A stretch of 64,000 bases of DNA from Amaricoccus macauensis (GTDB lineage: Bacteria > Pseudomonadota > Alphaproteobacteria > Rhodobacterales > Rhodobacteraceae). The translations under genes were made by a program, and so were the position numbers. The DNA lies in contig NZ_JACHFM010000001.1 of NCBI RefSeq assembly GCF_014201905.1, positions 1,378,994 through 1,442,993 on the forward strand, in the 5' to 3' direction. Positions 41,771-51,537 of this stretch are shown one piece after another (position 1 is the first letter of the stretch; each line of letters begins with the position of its first letter). Under the pieces are notes generated by a model. The model was given only the letters and a program-made list of their open reading frames with translations. It was not told the DNA's origin and ran no database searches.

Positions 41771-44388
41771 TGAACGCTGTCCGCCGTGTCCCGGACGAGG
41801 AGGCTGGCCTGCGCCGCGGCGAGCCGGGCAATCGGCACACGGAACGGCGAGCACGATACGTAGTCGAACCCCGCCACCTTGCAGAAGCGCACCGACGAAG
41901 GATCGCCACCGTGCTCGCCGCAGAGCCCGAGCACCAGCCCGGGGTTCTTCGTCCGGCCGCGCTTTGCCGCGATCAGCATCAGTTCACCCACGCCTTCCAG
42001 ATCAAGAGTGTGAAACGGATCCTCGGTGAAGACCCCCCGATTGACGTACTCGCGCATGAATCTCCCGGCGTCGTCGCGACTGAGGCCATAGGTCATCTGT
42101 GTGAGATCGTTGGTGCCGAACGACAGGAACGCCGCCGAGAGCGCCAGGTCACCGGCCCGAAGCGCCGCCCGGGGCGTCTCCACCATGACCCCGAGCCGGA
42201 ACGCGAGATCCACGTCCTCTTCCGCCTGCACCGCCGCCGCCACCGCATCGATGCGCGCCTTGGCGAGCACGACCTCCTGATTCGCCGAGACCAGCGGGAT
42301 CATCACCTCTGGCACCACGGGCTCGCGCGCGTCGCGGTTGACGGCCACCGCCGCCTCGAAGATCGCCCGCGCCTGCATCTCGTAGATCTCGGGCATCACC
42401 AGCCCGAGACGCACGCCGCGCATTCCGAGCATGGGATTCACTTCCCGAAGCGCCCGTGCCCGAGCCGTCACCTGCTCGACCGGCAGGTCCATGGCGAGGG
42501 CGAGGGCGTGAAGATCCTCGGACTCCTGCGGCAGGAACTCGTGCAGCGGCGGGTCCAGCAGGCGGATCACCACCGGAAGCCCGCGCATGATCTCGAAAAG
42601 CTCGACGAAATCCGCCCGCTGCATCGGCAGCAGGCGGTCGAGCGCGGCTTTGCGCCCTTCCTCGCTCTCGGCAAGGATCATCTCGCGCATCACCGTCAGG
42701 CGTTCGGGATCGAAGAACATGTGCTCCGTGCGACAGAGCCCGATCCCGTCCACCCGGAAATCCCGCGCCATGCGCGCCTCGGCCGGCGTATCGGCGTTCG
42801 CCCGGACACCAAGGTCGCGCACGGCATCCGCCCAGTCGAGAAGCTCCGAGAACGCGCCTCCGAGCTCGGGCGCGATCATCGCCGGCGCGCCGGCCAGAAT
42901 CTCACCGCGCGTCCCGTCGAGCGTCAGGAGCGCGCCCTCGTGATAGGCCCGCCCGTCGGGGCTCGTCAGCGTCCGCGCCCGCAGGTCGATCCTGAGATCG
43001 CCCGCGCCAACCACACAGGGCACGCCGATGCCGCGGGCGATCACCGCCGCATGGCTCGTCATGCCGCCCCGCAGGGTGAGGACGCCCATCGCCGCGTGCA
43101 TTCCGCGGATGTCCTCGGGGCCGGTCTCGACCCGCGCGAGGATTGTCGGCTCGCCCTGCGCCGCCGCGGTCATCGCCGTTTCGGAGGAGAGCACGAGCCG
43201 TCCCGTCGCCGCGCCCGGACTCGCCGCAAGGCCGGTGCCGAACACGTCGCGCGGTGCCGCCGGGTCGATCTGCGGATGAAGATGTTCGAGCAGGCTCCGA
43301 GGCTCGATGCGAAGCAGCGCCTCCTCACGCCCGATGACTCCGGCATTGGCGAGGTCCACCGCGATCCTGACCGCGGCCCGGCCATTCCGGCGCACCGGCA
43401 CCGAGTCGATGACCATCGGCTCGCCCGCTTCAAGCGCGAACTCGACGAGATGCGCATCGCGAAATTCGGTCGTCGCCTGCGCCGCAGCCGCCGCCAGCCG
43501 TTCCACCGCCGCCGGCGCCAGCTCATCGAGAGGCGGCAGCGGCATCTGGCCGGGCGTCTCCACAGCGCCCTGCCCGGTCAGCGGATACGTGCGGGTGCTC
43601 GCCTCCTTGCCCTGCGACCGCAGGGTGAACCCTCCGGCGATCTCCGGCCCGCCGCTCCGTCCGGAGACAAGCTGCAGCAAACCGCATCCACTCACCCCCG
43701 GTGCCAGGGACAACGCGAGGCGCTGAACCACGAACCCCAGCCCCGCATTCCCCGGCGCGCCCTTGGCCTGCCTGAGGATCCGCGCCGTTGGCGCCCGCCA
43801 GGCCAGCGCCATCGCCCGCGCCGCCGCCTCGAGCTGCTCGCCCGGATCCTCCGGCCACGGCTCGCCGACCGCGTCATCGTAGAGCGCCTCGACATCGGCG
43901 AGAAGCGCCCGGAGCGCTGCCTCGTCCGGCTCGGTGCCGGCGCGCAGGTGCTTTCGGATCAGCGCCTCCACTTCCTCCGGCTCGACGCCATGCACCATCT
44001 GCGCAAAGCGCGAGATGCCACGGATATGGAAGCGCAGTGCGGCAACGACCCCGACCCGCTCGGTGAGAAGCGCGAGGGTCCGGGCGCAGGCGCCAAGGTT
44101 CAGCATCGCGCTCGGCCCGCCCCAGGCCCGTTCTTCCGGGCTCGGCCGCAGTGCCAGGAGCCCGTCGCGCACAAGTCCGGCCGGCAGCTCCGGCATCGGC
44201 CCGCCGGCCGCGAGCGACGCCACGCACTCGAAGGAGAGCGCCACGCCCTGCGGTACCGGAAGCCCGAGGGCCGCCAGCCGCGCAAGATCCGCCGCCTTGC
44301 GGCCGTAGCTTTCGGCACGCACGGTTTCACCGGCCTCAAGGCCGACCACCGCTCCGGGCGGCACCAACATGATCTCTTGCGGCTTCAT
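41767..44388 (-). CDS. PPDK-like PEP-binding protein with eroded ATP-grasp domain
   Basis: An 873-residue relative of pyruvate,phosphate dikinase. The phospho-histidine domain (LTLRGGMTSHAAVIARGIGV) and PEP/pyruvate barrel (GIGLCRTEHMFF, VVIRLLDPPLHEFLP, EVNPMLGMRGVRLG, SFGTNDLTQMTYGLSRDDA, LGLCGEHGGDP) are canonical. The N-terminal ATP-grasp part is not: the GGKG loop reads YGRKA, the SMPGMMDT loop reads AWGGPSAM, and the RNPxTGE...NAQGEDVV segment is barely recognisable (SGCG, RSQGKEA). ATP/Pi-dependent PPDK activity is thus uncertain. It overlaps meaB. No ribosome site distinguishes the ATG at 44388 from 44406. Confidence 0.8.
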   Translation of the reverse strand: MKPQEIMLVPPGAVVGLEAGETVRAESYGRKAADLARLAALGLPVPQGVALSFECVASLAAGGPMPELPAGLVRDGLLALRPSPEERAWGGPSAMLNLGACARTLALLTERVGVVAALRFHIRGISRFAQMVHGVEPEEVEALIRKHLRAGTEPDEAALRALLADVEALYDDAVGEPWPEDPGEQLEAAARAMALAWRAPTARILRQAKGAPGNAGLGFVVQRLALSLAPGVSGCGLLQLVSGRSGGPEIAGGFTLRSQGKEASTRTYPLTGQGAVETPGQMPLPPLDELAPAAVERLAAAAAQATTEFRDAHLVEFALEAGEPMVIDSVPVRRNGRAAVRIAVDLANAGVIGREEALLRIEPRSLLEHLHPQIDPAAPRDVFGTGLAASPGAATGRLVLSSETAMTAAAQGEPTILARVETGPEDIRGMHAAMGVLTLRGGMTSHAAVIARGIGVPCVVGAGDLRIDLRARTLTSPDGRAYHEGALLTLDGTRGEILAGAPAMIAPELGGAFSELLDWADAVRDLGVRANADTPAEARMARDFRVDGIGLCRTEHMFFDPERLTVMREMILAESEEGRKAALDRLLPMQRADFVELFEIMRGLPVVIRLLDPPLHEFLPQESEDLHALALAMDLPVEQVTARARALREVNPMLGMRGVRLGLVMPEIYEMQARAIFEAAVAVNRDAREPVVPEVMIPLVSANQEVVLAKARIDAVAAAVQAEEDVDLAFRLGVMVETPRAALRAGDLALSAAFLSFGTNDLTQMTYGLSRDDAGRFMREYVNRGVFTEDPFHTLDLEGVGELMLIAAKRGRTKNPGLVLGLCGEHGGDPSSVRFCKVAGFDYVSCSPFRVPIARLAAAQASLLVRDTADSVQ

Positions 44389-44472
44389 TGCAGCGCAGCA
44401 TAGCATGGAATTTCGCCATGCAAACCGAAACGTAACAAAGGCCCGGCGTCGGTCAGAAGCCCAGCCCGCAGG

Positions 44473-45258
44473 TCAGGCCGCGCCAATTATGGCGTATCCC
44501 CGGGTATTGCGCCCGGCACGGGTGTCCATTGCCTTGAAGAGATCACGGGCCTGCACCCAGGCGGGCGTGTAGGACACGCGCGAGACGTCGAGCATCAGGA
44601 AGCGGTCGCTGTCCATGTCATAGGCGGCGATCGGCGAAGTATGCCCCCGTCCCTCCTGCCGAAGCACCGGCCGCAGGTAATTCGCCACCAGAAATCTCCG
44701 CGGATCGGCGAGCACCCGGAGCGCGGCCGCCCGAAACTCGTCGAGACTGCTGTGCTCGGCGAAGCGGACGTCCGCTCTGCCACCGTGGGCGTCGACGAAC
44801 CGTGCGAGAACCTCGAGCCCCATCCCCTCGTGCATCACCTCCTCTTGCGAGCGGAGCGCCGAGGTCTCGGGGGTGAAGATGTTCCTCTGGGTGAAGCGTG
44901 GTCGAACCGTGCCGGCCCCCTGCGGCGGCGTCAGGTGCAAGGCGTTCAGGCACATCGCGATGGTTGCGGGACCGCAGAACTTCGGCGACTCCTGCGAAAC
45001 GAGGTACGGAGCAAGGCGCAGGTAATCGCCCGCGAACGGGCTGCTTTCGAGAAGCGCGATGCCCTCGGGGGAAGCCAACGCGATCATGTGGTCGGGAAGC
45101 GGCAACGGCACGGGCACCGGCACGGTCGGAGCGAACAGGCTCCGGGCCCGGCGAAGCAGCCTGCTGACGCGGCCGGGCATGAACCCGTCGCTCAGGTCGA
45201 ATTGCGGTCTCCCTCGCCGGACTGTCGCGTCCAGCGCCTCCGGTTGCCCGGCGAACAT
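44473..45258 (-). CDS. Phytochelatin-synthase-like cysteine protease
   Basis: A 261-residue protein with the papain-like phytochelatin synthase fold. SPEGIALLESSPFAGDYLRL, SQESPKFCGPATIAMCLNAL with nucleophile C95, GHTSPIAAYDMDSDRF with H206 and LMLDVSRVSYTPAWV with D224 give the complete Cys-His-Asp triad at family spacing. Bacterial single-domain members mostly cleave glutathione to gamma-Glu-Cys rather than make long phytochelatins. It lacks a clear secretion signal, though a basic and hydrophobic N-terminal stretch exists. GGGGGA 7 bases upstream supports the start. The gene stands alone. Confidence 0.9.
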   Translation of the reverse strand: MFAGQPEALDATVRRGRPQFDLSDGFMPGRVSRLLRRARSLFAPTVPVPVPLPLPDHMIALASPEGIALLESSPFAGDYLRLAPYLVSQESPKFCGPATIAMCLNALHLTPPQGAGTVRPRFTQRNIFTPETSALRSQEEVMHEGMGLEVLARFVDAHGGRADVRFAEHSSLDEFRAAALRVLADPRRFLVANYLRPVLRQEGRGHTSPIAAYDMDSDRFLMLDVSRVSYTPAWVQARDLFKAMDTRAGRNTRGYAIIGAA

Positions 45259-45698
45259 GCGACGTCCCCCTGTAGAACCCGATCCGGCCGGGCGAGGCTA
45301 GCGTGGAAATGCAAGCCCTCTCAACTGGTACCAAGGGACGCCCCCTCCATTATTGTCGGAGTGCGATTATAGTGCCGCACTTCCGGCTGGCGCGCCCGCC
45401 GCCCGATTCCAGGCCGGCTTCTGCCACGGGCGAGTGCAGGAGATATTCCGTCTTCGATCAGGCGTCCTGCGCCGGCGGGGAAGCGCGCGGCCGAACGTGA
45501 CGAGGGCTGCCGGCCGAGGCGTCGCGCACGCATCGCGCGAGCCGCACGCCGCGCACTATTCCCAATCACTTCCGCGCTTTATGACCCATGCGCTATATCG
45601 GAACGGGCGGCCTCAGCCCCTTGCCCTTTCGCGGCAGATCTATAACGTCACGGTCCCTCCTTTTGCGGCGGGATACTATGGAAGGCGGCCAGTCGAGC
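45259..45698 (+). other. 440-base gene-free region upstream of dnaN
   Basis: No convincing gene is seen; short frames here are out of keeping with neighbours. It lies between two divergent genes and must hold both promoters. A weak dnaN promoter guess is TTGCCC (45621) and TATAAC (45641) with only 14 bases between. I looked for DnaA boxes of the TTATCCACA type and found none, so there is no support for an origin here. Confidence 0.5.
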
Positions 45699-46817
45699 AT
45701 GAAAGTCAGCATGGAGCGCAGCGCCCTTCTCAGGGCCATGAGCCGGGCACAGTCGGTGGTGGAGCGGCGCAACACCATCCCGATCCTGTCCAACGTGCTG
45801 ATCGAGGCGGACGGCGACGCGGTGAGTTTTCGTGCGACGGACCTTGACATCGAGGTCATCGACCGGGCCACCGCCATGGTGTCGCGCGCCGGCGCGACCA
45901 CCGTCCCGGCGCATACCCTGCACGAAATCGCCCGCAAGCTGCCCGACGGCGCGATGGTGGAACTGTCGGACGACGGACCGAACCAGCGCCTCGACGTGCG
46001 CGCCGGCCGCTCGCACTTCAGCCTGCAGACGCTGCCGCGCGAAGACTTCCCGATGATGGCGAGTGCCGAGTATCAGGTCGGCTTCTCCTGCCCCGCCCCG
46101 ACCCTGCGACGGCTCTTCGACAAGGCGAAGTTCGCGATCTCGACCGAAGAGACGCGCTACTACCTGAACGGGGTCTACATGCACGCGGCGACCGGCCCCG
46201 ATGGCCCGGTCCTGCGCTGTGTCGCGACCGACGGCCACCGGCTCGCCCGGATCGACGCGCCCCTGCCCGAGGGCGCCGAGGGGCTGCCGGGCGTCATCGT
46301 CCCGCGCAAGACCGTGGGCGAATTGCGCAAGCTCCTCGACGATGACGAGGCGAAGATCGCCGTATCGGTCAGCGAGACCAAGATCCGCTTCGCGACGCCC
46401 GACATCACCCTGACGTCCAAGGTGATCGACGGCACCTTCCCCGACTACGCCCGGGTGATCCCCACCGGCAACACCCGCCGCCTCGAAGTCGACGCGAGCG
46501 AGTTCGCGCAGGCCGTCGACCGGGTCGCCACCGTCTCTTCCGAGCGGTCGCGGGCCGTGAAACTCGCGCTCGAGGACGACCGCCTCATTCTCTCGGTCAA
46601 CGCGCCGGACTCCGGCGCCGCCGACGAGGAGCTTGCCGTCGCCTATGCCGACGAGCGGCTGGAGATCGGTTTCAACGCCAAGTACTTGCTTGAGATTGCC
46701 GGTCAGGTGGATCGCGAGAACGCGGTCTTCCTGTTCAACTCGGCCGGCGATCCCACGCTGATGCGAGAGGGCAACGACGAGACCGCGGTCTATGTCGTGA
46801 TGCCCATGCGGGTCTGA
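45699..46817 (+). CDS. dnaN: DNA polymerase III beta sliding clamp
   Basis: A 372-residue clamp, the standard length, forming a ring that tethers polymerase III to DNA. Three repeated clamp domains are covered; visible blocks include RAQSVVERRNTIPILSNVL, CVATDGHRLARID, VIVPRKTVGEL and the C-terminal VYVVMPMRV that forms the protein-binding pocket edge. ATG 45699 gives the canonical MKxxxER start; an in-frame ATG at 45678 would add seven atypical residues. recF starts two bases after its stop codon. Confidence 0.98.
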   Translation: MKVSMERSALLRAMSRAQSVVERRNTIPILSNVLIEADGDAVSFRATDLDIEVIDRATAMVSRAGATTVPAHTLHEIARKLPDGAMVELSDDGPNQRLDVRAGRSHFSLQTLPREDFPMMASAEYQVGFSCPAPTLRRLFDKAKFAISTEETRYYLNGVYMHAATGPDGPVLRCVATDGHRLARIDAPLPEGAEGLPGVIVPRKTVGELRKLLDDDEAKIAVSVSETKIRFATPDITLTSKVIDGTFPDYARVIPTGNTRRLEVDASEFAQAVDRVATVSSERSRAVKLALEDDRLILSVNAPDSGAADEELAVAYADERLEIGFNAKYLLEIAGQVDRENAVFLFNSAGDPTLMREGNDETAVYVVMPMRV

Positions 46818-46818
46818 G

Positions 46819-47892
46819 CTGGCGCTCACCCGGCTCCGCCTCTCGCACTTTCGCTCGCATCTGGCGGCCGCCCTCGACCTCGACGGGCGGCCGGTTGCCC
46901 TGTTCGGCCCGAACGGTGCGGGCAAGACCAACCTGATCGAAGCCATCTCCCTACTCTCCCCTGGTCGCGGCCTGCGCGGCGCGGCGCCGGACGATCTTGC
47001 GCGCCGGCCGCAGGCGATCGGCTGGAAGGTCACCGCCACGGCCGACAGTCCCGACGGGGCGCATGAGCTCACCACATGGTCGGAGGGCACAGGCCGCCGC
47101 GTCGAGATCGACGGCAAGGCCACGAGCCAGACCGCGCTCGGCGCCGTCCTGCGGGTGCTCTGGCTCACGCCGGCGATGGACCGCCTCTGGACCGAGGGGG
47201 CGGCGGAGCGGCGGCGCTACCTCGACCGGGTGACCCTCAGCCTCGTGCCCGAGCACGGCGAGGTGGCGCTCGCCTACGACCGGGCGCTTCGCGAGCGCAA
47301 CCGGCTGATCCGCGACGGCGTGCGGGATGCGGGGTGGTACGCCGCGCTGGAGGACGCGATGGCCACGGCCGGCGCGCGCCTCGCCACCCACCGCGCCGCG
47401 GCGCTCTCCCGGCTCGCGGCGGTGGCGACCGAGACCGCGTTTCCCCGCGCCGATCTCTCGATCGAGGGCGAGGGGCCGCGCGATGCCGCCGGCCTTCGCG
47501 AGGCGCTGCGCGAGGGCAGGGCGCGCGATCTTGCCGCCGGGCGAACGCTCGCCGGCCCGCATCGCGATGACCTGCGGGCGGTCTATGCCGCGAAAGGCGT
47601 GGAGGCCCGGCTGTGCTCGACCGGGGAACAGAAGGCGCTCCTCGTCAGCCTCGTCCTCGCCAACGCCCGGGCGGTGGCCGCCGGCTTCGGCAAGGCGCCG
47701 GTGCTGCTCCTCGACGAGATCACCGCGCATCTCGACGACAATCGGCGGGCGAGCCTCTTCCGGGCCATCCAGGCGCTCGGCGCACAGGCCTTCATGACCG
47801 GGACTGGCCCGGAACTCTTCACCGGGATCGACGCTCAGAGAGTGGCGGTCGACGAGACCGATGGCGCAAGCGCGCTCCGGAGCCTGCCGTGA
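46819..47892 (+). CDS. recF: DNA repair/recombination protein RecF, probable CTG start
   Basis: A 357-residue SMC-like ATPase that helps load RecA at gaps with RecOR. ALFGPNGAGKTNLIEAI is Walker A, LCSTGEQKALLVSLVLA the signature, and PVLLLDEITAHLDD Walker B; RTLAGPHRDDL is also typical. The homologous reading begins LALTRLRLSHFRSHL, but the frame has a stop at 46798 and no ATG, GTG or TTG before GTG 47155, which would delete Walker A. The only sensible start is CTG at 46819, one base after the dnaN stop codon, so translation is probably coupled to dnaN. A sequence error is the alternative. Confidence 0.88.
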   Translation: MALTRLRLSHFRSHLAAALDLDGRPVALFGPNGAGKTNLIEAISLLSPGRGLRGAAPDDLARRPQAIGWKVTATADSPDGAHELTTWSEGTGRRVEIDGKATSQTALGAVLRVLWLTPAMDRLWTEGAAERRRYLDRVTLSLVPEHGEVALAYDRALRERNRLIRDGVRDAGWYAALEDAMATAGARLATHRAAALSRLAAVATETAFPRADLSIEGEGPRDAAGLREALREGRARDLAAGRTLAGPHRDDLRAVYAAKGVEARLCSTGEQKALLVSLVLANARAVAAGFGKAPVLLLDEITAHLDDNRRASLFRAIQALGAQAFMTGTGPELFTGIDAQRVAVDETDGASALRSLP

Positions 47893-47895
47893 GGC

Positions 47896-48354
47896 TCAGG
47901 ACGCGGCGAGGATGTCTTCCTTGCTCATGGAGCCCGGCACCACGGTGATCGGCACGCGCAGGTCGTTCAGGCGGCGGCCGGTGAGCGCGGTGACGACCGG
48001 CCCCGGCCCGGACTTGTCCGCGGCGGCGCCAAGGACGATGACACCCACCTCGGGGTCCGACTTCACGTAGTCGATGATCTGCTCGACCCGATCGCCCTCG
48101 CGGACCGCAAGCGTCGGGGTGATGCCCTCGCGCTTTTCCATGCGGTCCTTGAAGATCTGGAAGTGCGCCTCGACCTTTTCATGGGCCTCGGCGCGCATGA
48201 CGTCGGCGACGCCCATGAAGTGCTGGAATTCCTCCGGCGAGATCACCGCCAGCATGACGATGCCGCCGCCGGTCTTGGACGCCCGGGTTGCCGCGAACCG
48301 CATGGCGTTCAGCATCTCCGGGGTGTCGTCGAGAATGATCAGAGATTTGCGCAC
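47896..48354 (-). CDS. Universal stress protein family
   Basis: A 152-residue UspA-type protein: RKSLIILDDTPEMLNAMRFA at the start, a variable middle helix, and the end VGVIVLGAAADKSGPGPVV, then VPITVVPGSMS. The ATP loop GxxG(9)G(S/T) is only partly kept (GAAADKSGPGPV), so nucleotide binding is uncertain. The start is GTG 48354 with GGGGGA 6 bases upstream. It converges on recF with a three-base gap. Confidence 0.85.
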   Translation of the reverse strand: MRKSLIILDDTPEMLNAMRFAATRASKTGGGIVMLAVISPEEFQHFMGVADVMRAEAHEKVEAHFQIFKDRMEKREGITPTLAVREGDRVEQIIDYVKSDPEVGVIVLGAAADKSGPGPVVTALTGRRLNDLRVPITVVPGSMSKEDILAAS

Positions 48355-48493
48355 TCGCGTCCCCCGGCCGCCCCTCGCTCGCGAGATAGCACCGTGGCCG
48401 GGGCTTTGCCAGCGCTCACGTCCGCAGTCGGAACGCGAGCCTGCTTCGGCCACCCGCCCGGCGCGACCTCGCGGGGCCGAAGCCCCACCTCGC

Positions 48494-48778
48494 TCACGCG
48501 CCCTCGACGACCACCAGATCCCGCGTCGAGGCATCCTTGGCGAAGGCGAGGGCCTCCTGATAGGCGGGCGAATTGTAGCAGGCGACAGCGGTATCAAAGT
48601 CGGCGAACTCGACCACGACATTGCGCGCCCGGTCTCGGCCCTCGAACTGCTGGTGCTTGCCGCCCCGCACGATGAACTTGCCGCCGAAGCTCTCGATGGC
48701 CGGGCCGGCGAGCTTGGCGTATTTGCCGTAGCTCTCGGCGTCGGTCACTTCGGTGTTGGTGATCCAGTAGGCTGGCAT
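48494..48778 (-). CDS. DUF1330 family protein
   Basis: A 94-residue protein of the dimeric alpha/beta-barrel DUF1330 family: PAYWITNTEVTDAESYGKYA, GGKFIVRGGKHQQFEG, NVVVEFADFDTAVACYNSPA and YQEALAFAKDASTRDLVVVE. GGGAG lies about 9 bases before the ATG. It is 16 bases downstream of the alaS stop and co-oriented, so it may be co-transcribed. Function unknown. Confidence 0.92.
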   Translation of the reverse strand: MPAYWITNTEVTDAESYGKYAKLAGPAIESFGGKFIVRGGKHQQFEGRDRARNVVVEFADFDTAVACYNSPAYQEALAFAKDASTRDLVVVEGA

Positions 48779-48794
48779 TGATTCTCTCTCCCTC

Positions 48795-51458
48795 TCAAGC
48801 TTCCAGCAGCGCCCGCGCCGCGGCGATCGCCTGCGGTGCCTTCGAGGCGTCGGCGCCGCCGGCCTGCGCCATGTCCGGCCGGCCGCCACCGCCCTTGCCG
48901 CCGAGCGCCTCGGCCGCGACCCGCACCAGATCGACCGCGGAGATGCGGTCCGTCAGGTCGTTCGTCACGCCCGCCGCCACCGCGGCCTTGCCGTCGGTGT
49001 CGGCGACCAGCACCACCACGCCCGAGCCGAGCCGGGTCTTGTGCTCGTCGATGAGCCCGCGCAGATCCTTGCCCGAGACCCCCGTCAGCACCTGACCGAG
49101 GAACGGCACGCCGCCAACGGTCTCCGCCGCGGCCGCCTCGCCGGCGCCGGCGCCGGCGCCAAGCGCGATCTTGCGCTTCAGGTCGGCGATTTCCTGCGCC
49201 TGAGCCTTGCGCTCGTCCATCAGCGAGCGGATGCGGTCGGCGATCTCCTCCGGTCGGGTGCGCAGCAGCGCCGCCGCCTCGGAGAGCGCGGTCTCGTTCG
49301 CCGCCACATGGGCGAGCGCGCCCTTGCCGGTCAGCGCCTCGATCCGGCGCACGCCGCTCGCCGACGCGGTCTCGGCGACCAGCTTGAACGCGCCGATGTC
49401 GCCGGTGCGGCTCACATGCGTGCCACCGCAGAGTTCGAGCGAATAGGTGTCCTTCTCCGCGCCGATGCCGCTCCCGGGCCGCTGGCCCATGGAGACGACG
49501 CGGACTTCGTCGCCGTATTTCTCGCCAAAGAGTGCCCGGGCGCCGAGGCCCTGTGCGTCGTCCGGCGTCATCACCCGGGTCTCCACGGGCGTGTTCTGGC
49601 GGACGTAGTCGTTCACCTCCGCCTCGACGGCGGCGATCTCGGCCGGGGTCATCGCCTTCGGATGCGCGAAGTCGAAGCGCAGCCGGTCGGGCGCGACGAG
49701 GCTGCCGCGCTGCGCCACGTGGTCACCGAGGGCGAGCCGCAGCGCCTCGTGCATCAGGTGCGTCGCCGAGTGGTTCGCCCGGATCGCCGCGCGCCGCTCG
49801 TGATCGACGCTGAGCTCCGCCGCGGCGCCACGGGTGATCTCGCCCTCCTCGACACGCCCGACATGGACGAAGACTCCGGCCTTCTTGCGCACGTCGCTGA
49901 TCGTGACCCGGCCCTTGTCGGTCTGGAGCGTGCCGGTATCGCCGACCTGACCACCCTGCTCGGCATAGAACGGCGTCTGGTTCAGCACGAGCTGCACCTC
50001 GGTGCCGATCTCGGCCTTTTCCACGCTCTGGCCACCGACGACGACCGCCAGCACCTGCCCTTCGGCGGTCTCGGTGTCGTAGCCGAGAAACTCCGTCGGG
50101 CCGAACTTCTCGGCCATGTCGAACCAGATCGACTCGTCCGCCGCCTCGCCGGAACCGGCCCACGCCGCGCGGGCCTTGGCCTTCTGCTCGGCCATCGCCG
50201 CCTCGAATCCCGCCACATCGACGCTGCGCGACTTCTCGCGGAGCGCGTCCTGGGTCAGGTCGAGCGGGAAGCCATAGGTGTCATAGAGCCGGAATGCCGA
50301 CGCGCCGGGCAGAGCCGCACCCTCGGGAAGCTGCTCCAGTTCGTCGTCGAGGAGCCGAAGGCCCCGGTCGAGCGTGGTCTGGAAGCGGTTCTCCTCGGAC
50401 TTCAGCGTCTCCTCGATCAGGCTCTGCGCCCGTCCGAGCTCCGGGAAGGCCACGCCCATCTGGGTGACGAGCGCCGGCACGAGCCGGTACATCACCGGAT
50501 CCTTCGCCCCAAGCAGGTGCGCATGGCGCATCGCCCGGCGCATGATCCGGCGCAGCACGTAGCCCCGGCCCTCGTTCGACGGCAGCACACCGTCGGCGAT
50601 CAGGAACGACGTCGAGCGCAGATGGTCGGCGATCACCCGGTGGTGGATCTTGCCCGGCCCGTCCGGCGCGCCGTCGGTCACGTTGGCCGACGCCTCGATC
50701 AGCGCCCGCATCAGGTCGGTGTCGTAGTTGTCGTGCTTGCCCTGCAGCACCGCGCCAATGCGCTCGAGCCCCATGCCGGTGTCGATCGACGGCCGCGGCA
50801 GATTCGCCCGCTCGCCATTGTCGAACTGCTCGTACTGCATGAAGACGAGGTTCCAGATCTCGATGAACCGGTCGCCGTCCTCGTCCGGGCTGCCCGGAGG
50901 ACCACCGGGAACGCCCGGTCCGTGGTCATAGAAGATTTCCGAGCACGGGCCGCATGGACCGGTCGGACCCATCATCCAGAAATTGTCCATGGTGGCGATG
51001 CGGATGATCCGCTCGTCGGGCAGACCCGCCACCTTCTTCCAGATATCCGCCGCCTGATCGTCGTCGTGGTAGACCGTGACGAGAAGCTTGTCCTTCGCCA
51101 GACCGAAATCCTTCGTCAGGAGCTCCCAGGCGTAGGGGATCGCATTCTCCTTGAAGTAGTCACCGAAGGAGAAATTGCCGAGCATTTCGAAGAACGTGTG
51201 GTGGCGGGCGGTGTACCCCACGTTGTCCAGGTCGTTGTGCTTGCCGCCGGCGCGGACGCACTTCTGGCTGGTGGTCGCGCGCACGTAGTCCCGGTGCTCG
51301 AGCCCGGTGAACACGTTCTTGAACTGCACCATCCCGGAGTTCGTGAACATGAGTGTCGGGTCGTTGCGCGGGACGAGGGGCGAGGACGGCACCACCTTGT
51401 GGTCCTGCTTCGCGTAGTAGTCGAGGAAGGTCGCGCGGATGTCGTTCAGGCTCGGCAT
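48795..51458 (-). CDS. alaS: Alanyl-tRNA synthetase
   Basis: An 887-residue class II synthetase charging tRNA(Ala). Catalytic domain at the N-terminus ([56 protein letters not shown]), editing domain with [12 protein letters not shown] and [18 protein letters not shown] (zinc His/Cys), then the C-terminal dimerisation/C-Ala domain ([14 protein letters not shown]). Complete and of normal length. The ATG has no strong ribosome site. The 79-base spacer to corA may hold its promoter. Confidence 0.99.
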   Translation of the reverse strand: MPSLNDIRATFLDYYAKQDHKVVPSSPLVPRNDPTLMFTNSGMVQFKNVFTGLEHRDYVRATTSQKCVRAGGKHNDLDNVGYTARHHTFFEMLGNFSFGDYFKENAIPYAWELLTKDFGLAKDKLLVTVYHDDDQAADIWKKVAGLPDERIIRIATMDNFWMMGPTGPCGPCSEIFYDHGPGVPGGPPGSPDEDGDRFIEIWNLVFMQYEQFDNGERANLPRPSIDTGMGLERIGAVLQGKHDNYDTDLMRALIEASANVTDGAPDGPGKIHHRVIADHLRSTSFLIADGVLPSNEGRGYVLRRIMRRAMRHAHLLGAKDPVMYRLVPALVTQMGVAFPELGRAQSLIEETLKSEENRFQTTLDRGLRLLDDELEQLPEGAALPGASAFRLYDTYGFPLDLTQDALREKSRSVDVAGFEAAMAEQKAKARAAWAGSGEAADESIWFDMAEKFGPTEFLGYDTETAEGQVLAVVVGGQSVEKAEIGTEVQLVLNQTPFYAEQGGQVGDTGTLQTDKGRVTISDVRKKAGVFVHVGRVEEGEITRGAAAELSVDHERRAAIRANHSATHLMHEALRLALGDHVAQRGSLVAPDRLRFDFAHPKAMTPAEIAAVEAEVNDYVRQNTPVETRVMTPDDAQGLGARALFGEKYGDEVRVVSMGQRPGSGIGAEKDTYSLELCGGTHVSRTGDIGAFKLVAETASASGVRRIEALTGKGALAHVAANETALSEAAALLRTRPEEIADRIRSLMDERKAQAQEIADLKRKIALGAGAGAGEAAAAETVGGVPFLGQVLTGVSGKDLRGLIDEHKTRLGSGVVVLVADTDGKAAVAAGVTNDLTDRISAVDLVRVAAEALGGKGGGGRPDMAQAGGADASKAPQAIAAARALLEA

Positions 51459-51537
51459 GATGTCTCGTGGCGCTGGTGCCGGCCGTCAGCGCGGCCAGAG
51501 ACGGAGTTAGCGGGGAGAATGCCCGGAGTCCACCGGG

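Noticed and set aside
41761-44403. An 880-codon open frame antisense to the PPDK-like gene
   Set aside because: Arg/His-rich shadow frame; the sense gene has canonical phospho-His and PEP-domain motifs.
45259-45698. Possible replication origin beside dnaN
   Set aside because: No DnaA-box cluster or clear AT-rich unwinding region was found by eye, and dnaA is not adjacent.
46861-47154. recF starting at GTG 47155
   Set aside because: That start would remove the Walker A motif and about 110 conserved residues, so it cannot be the working start.
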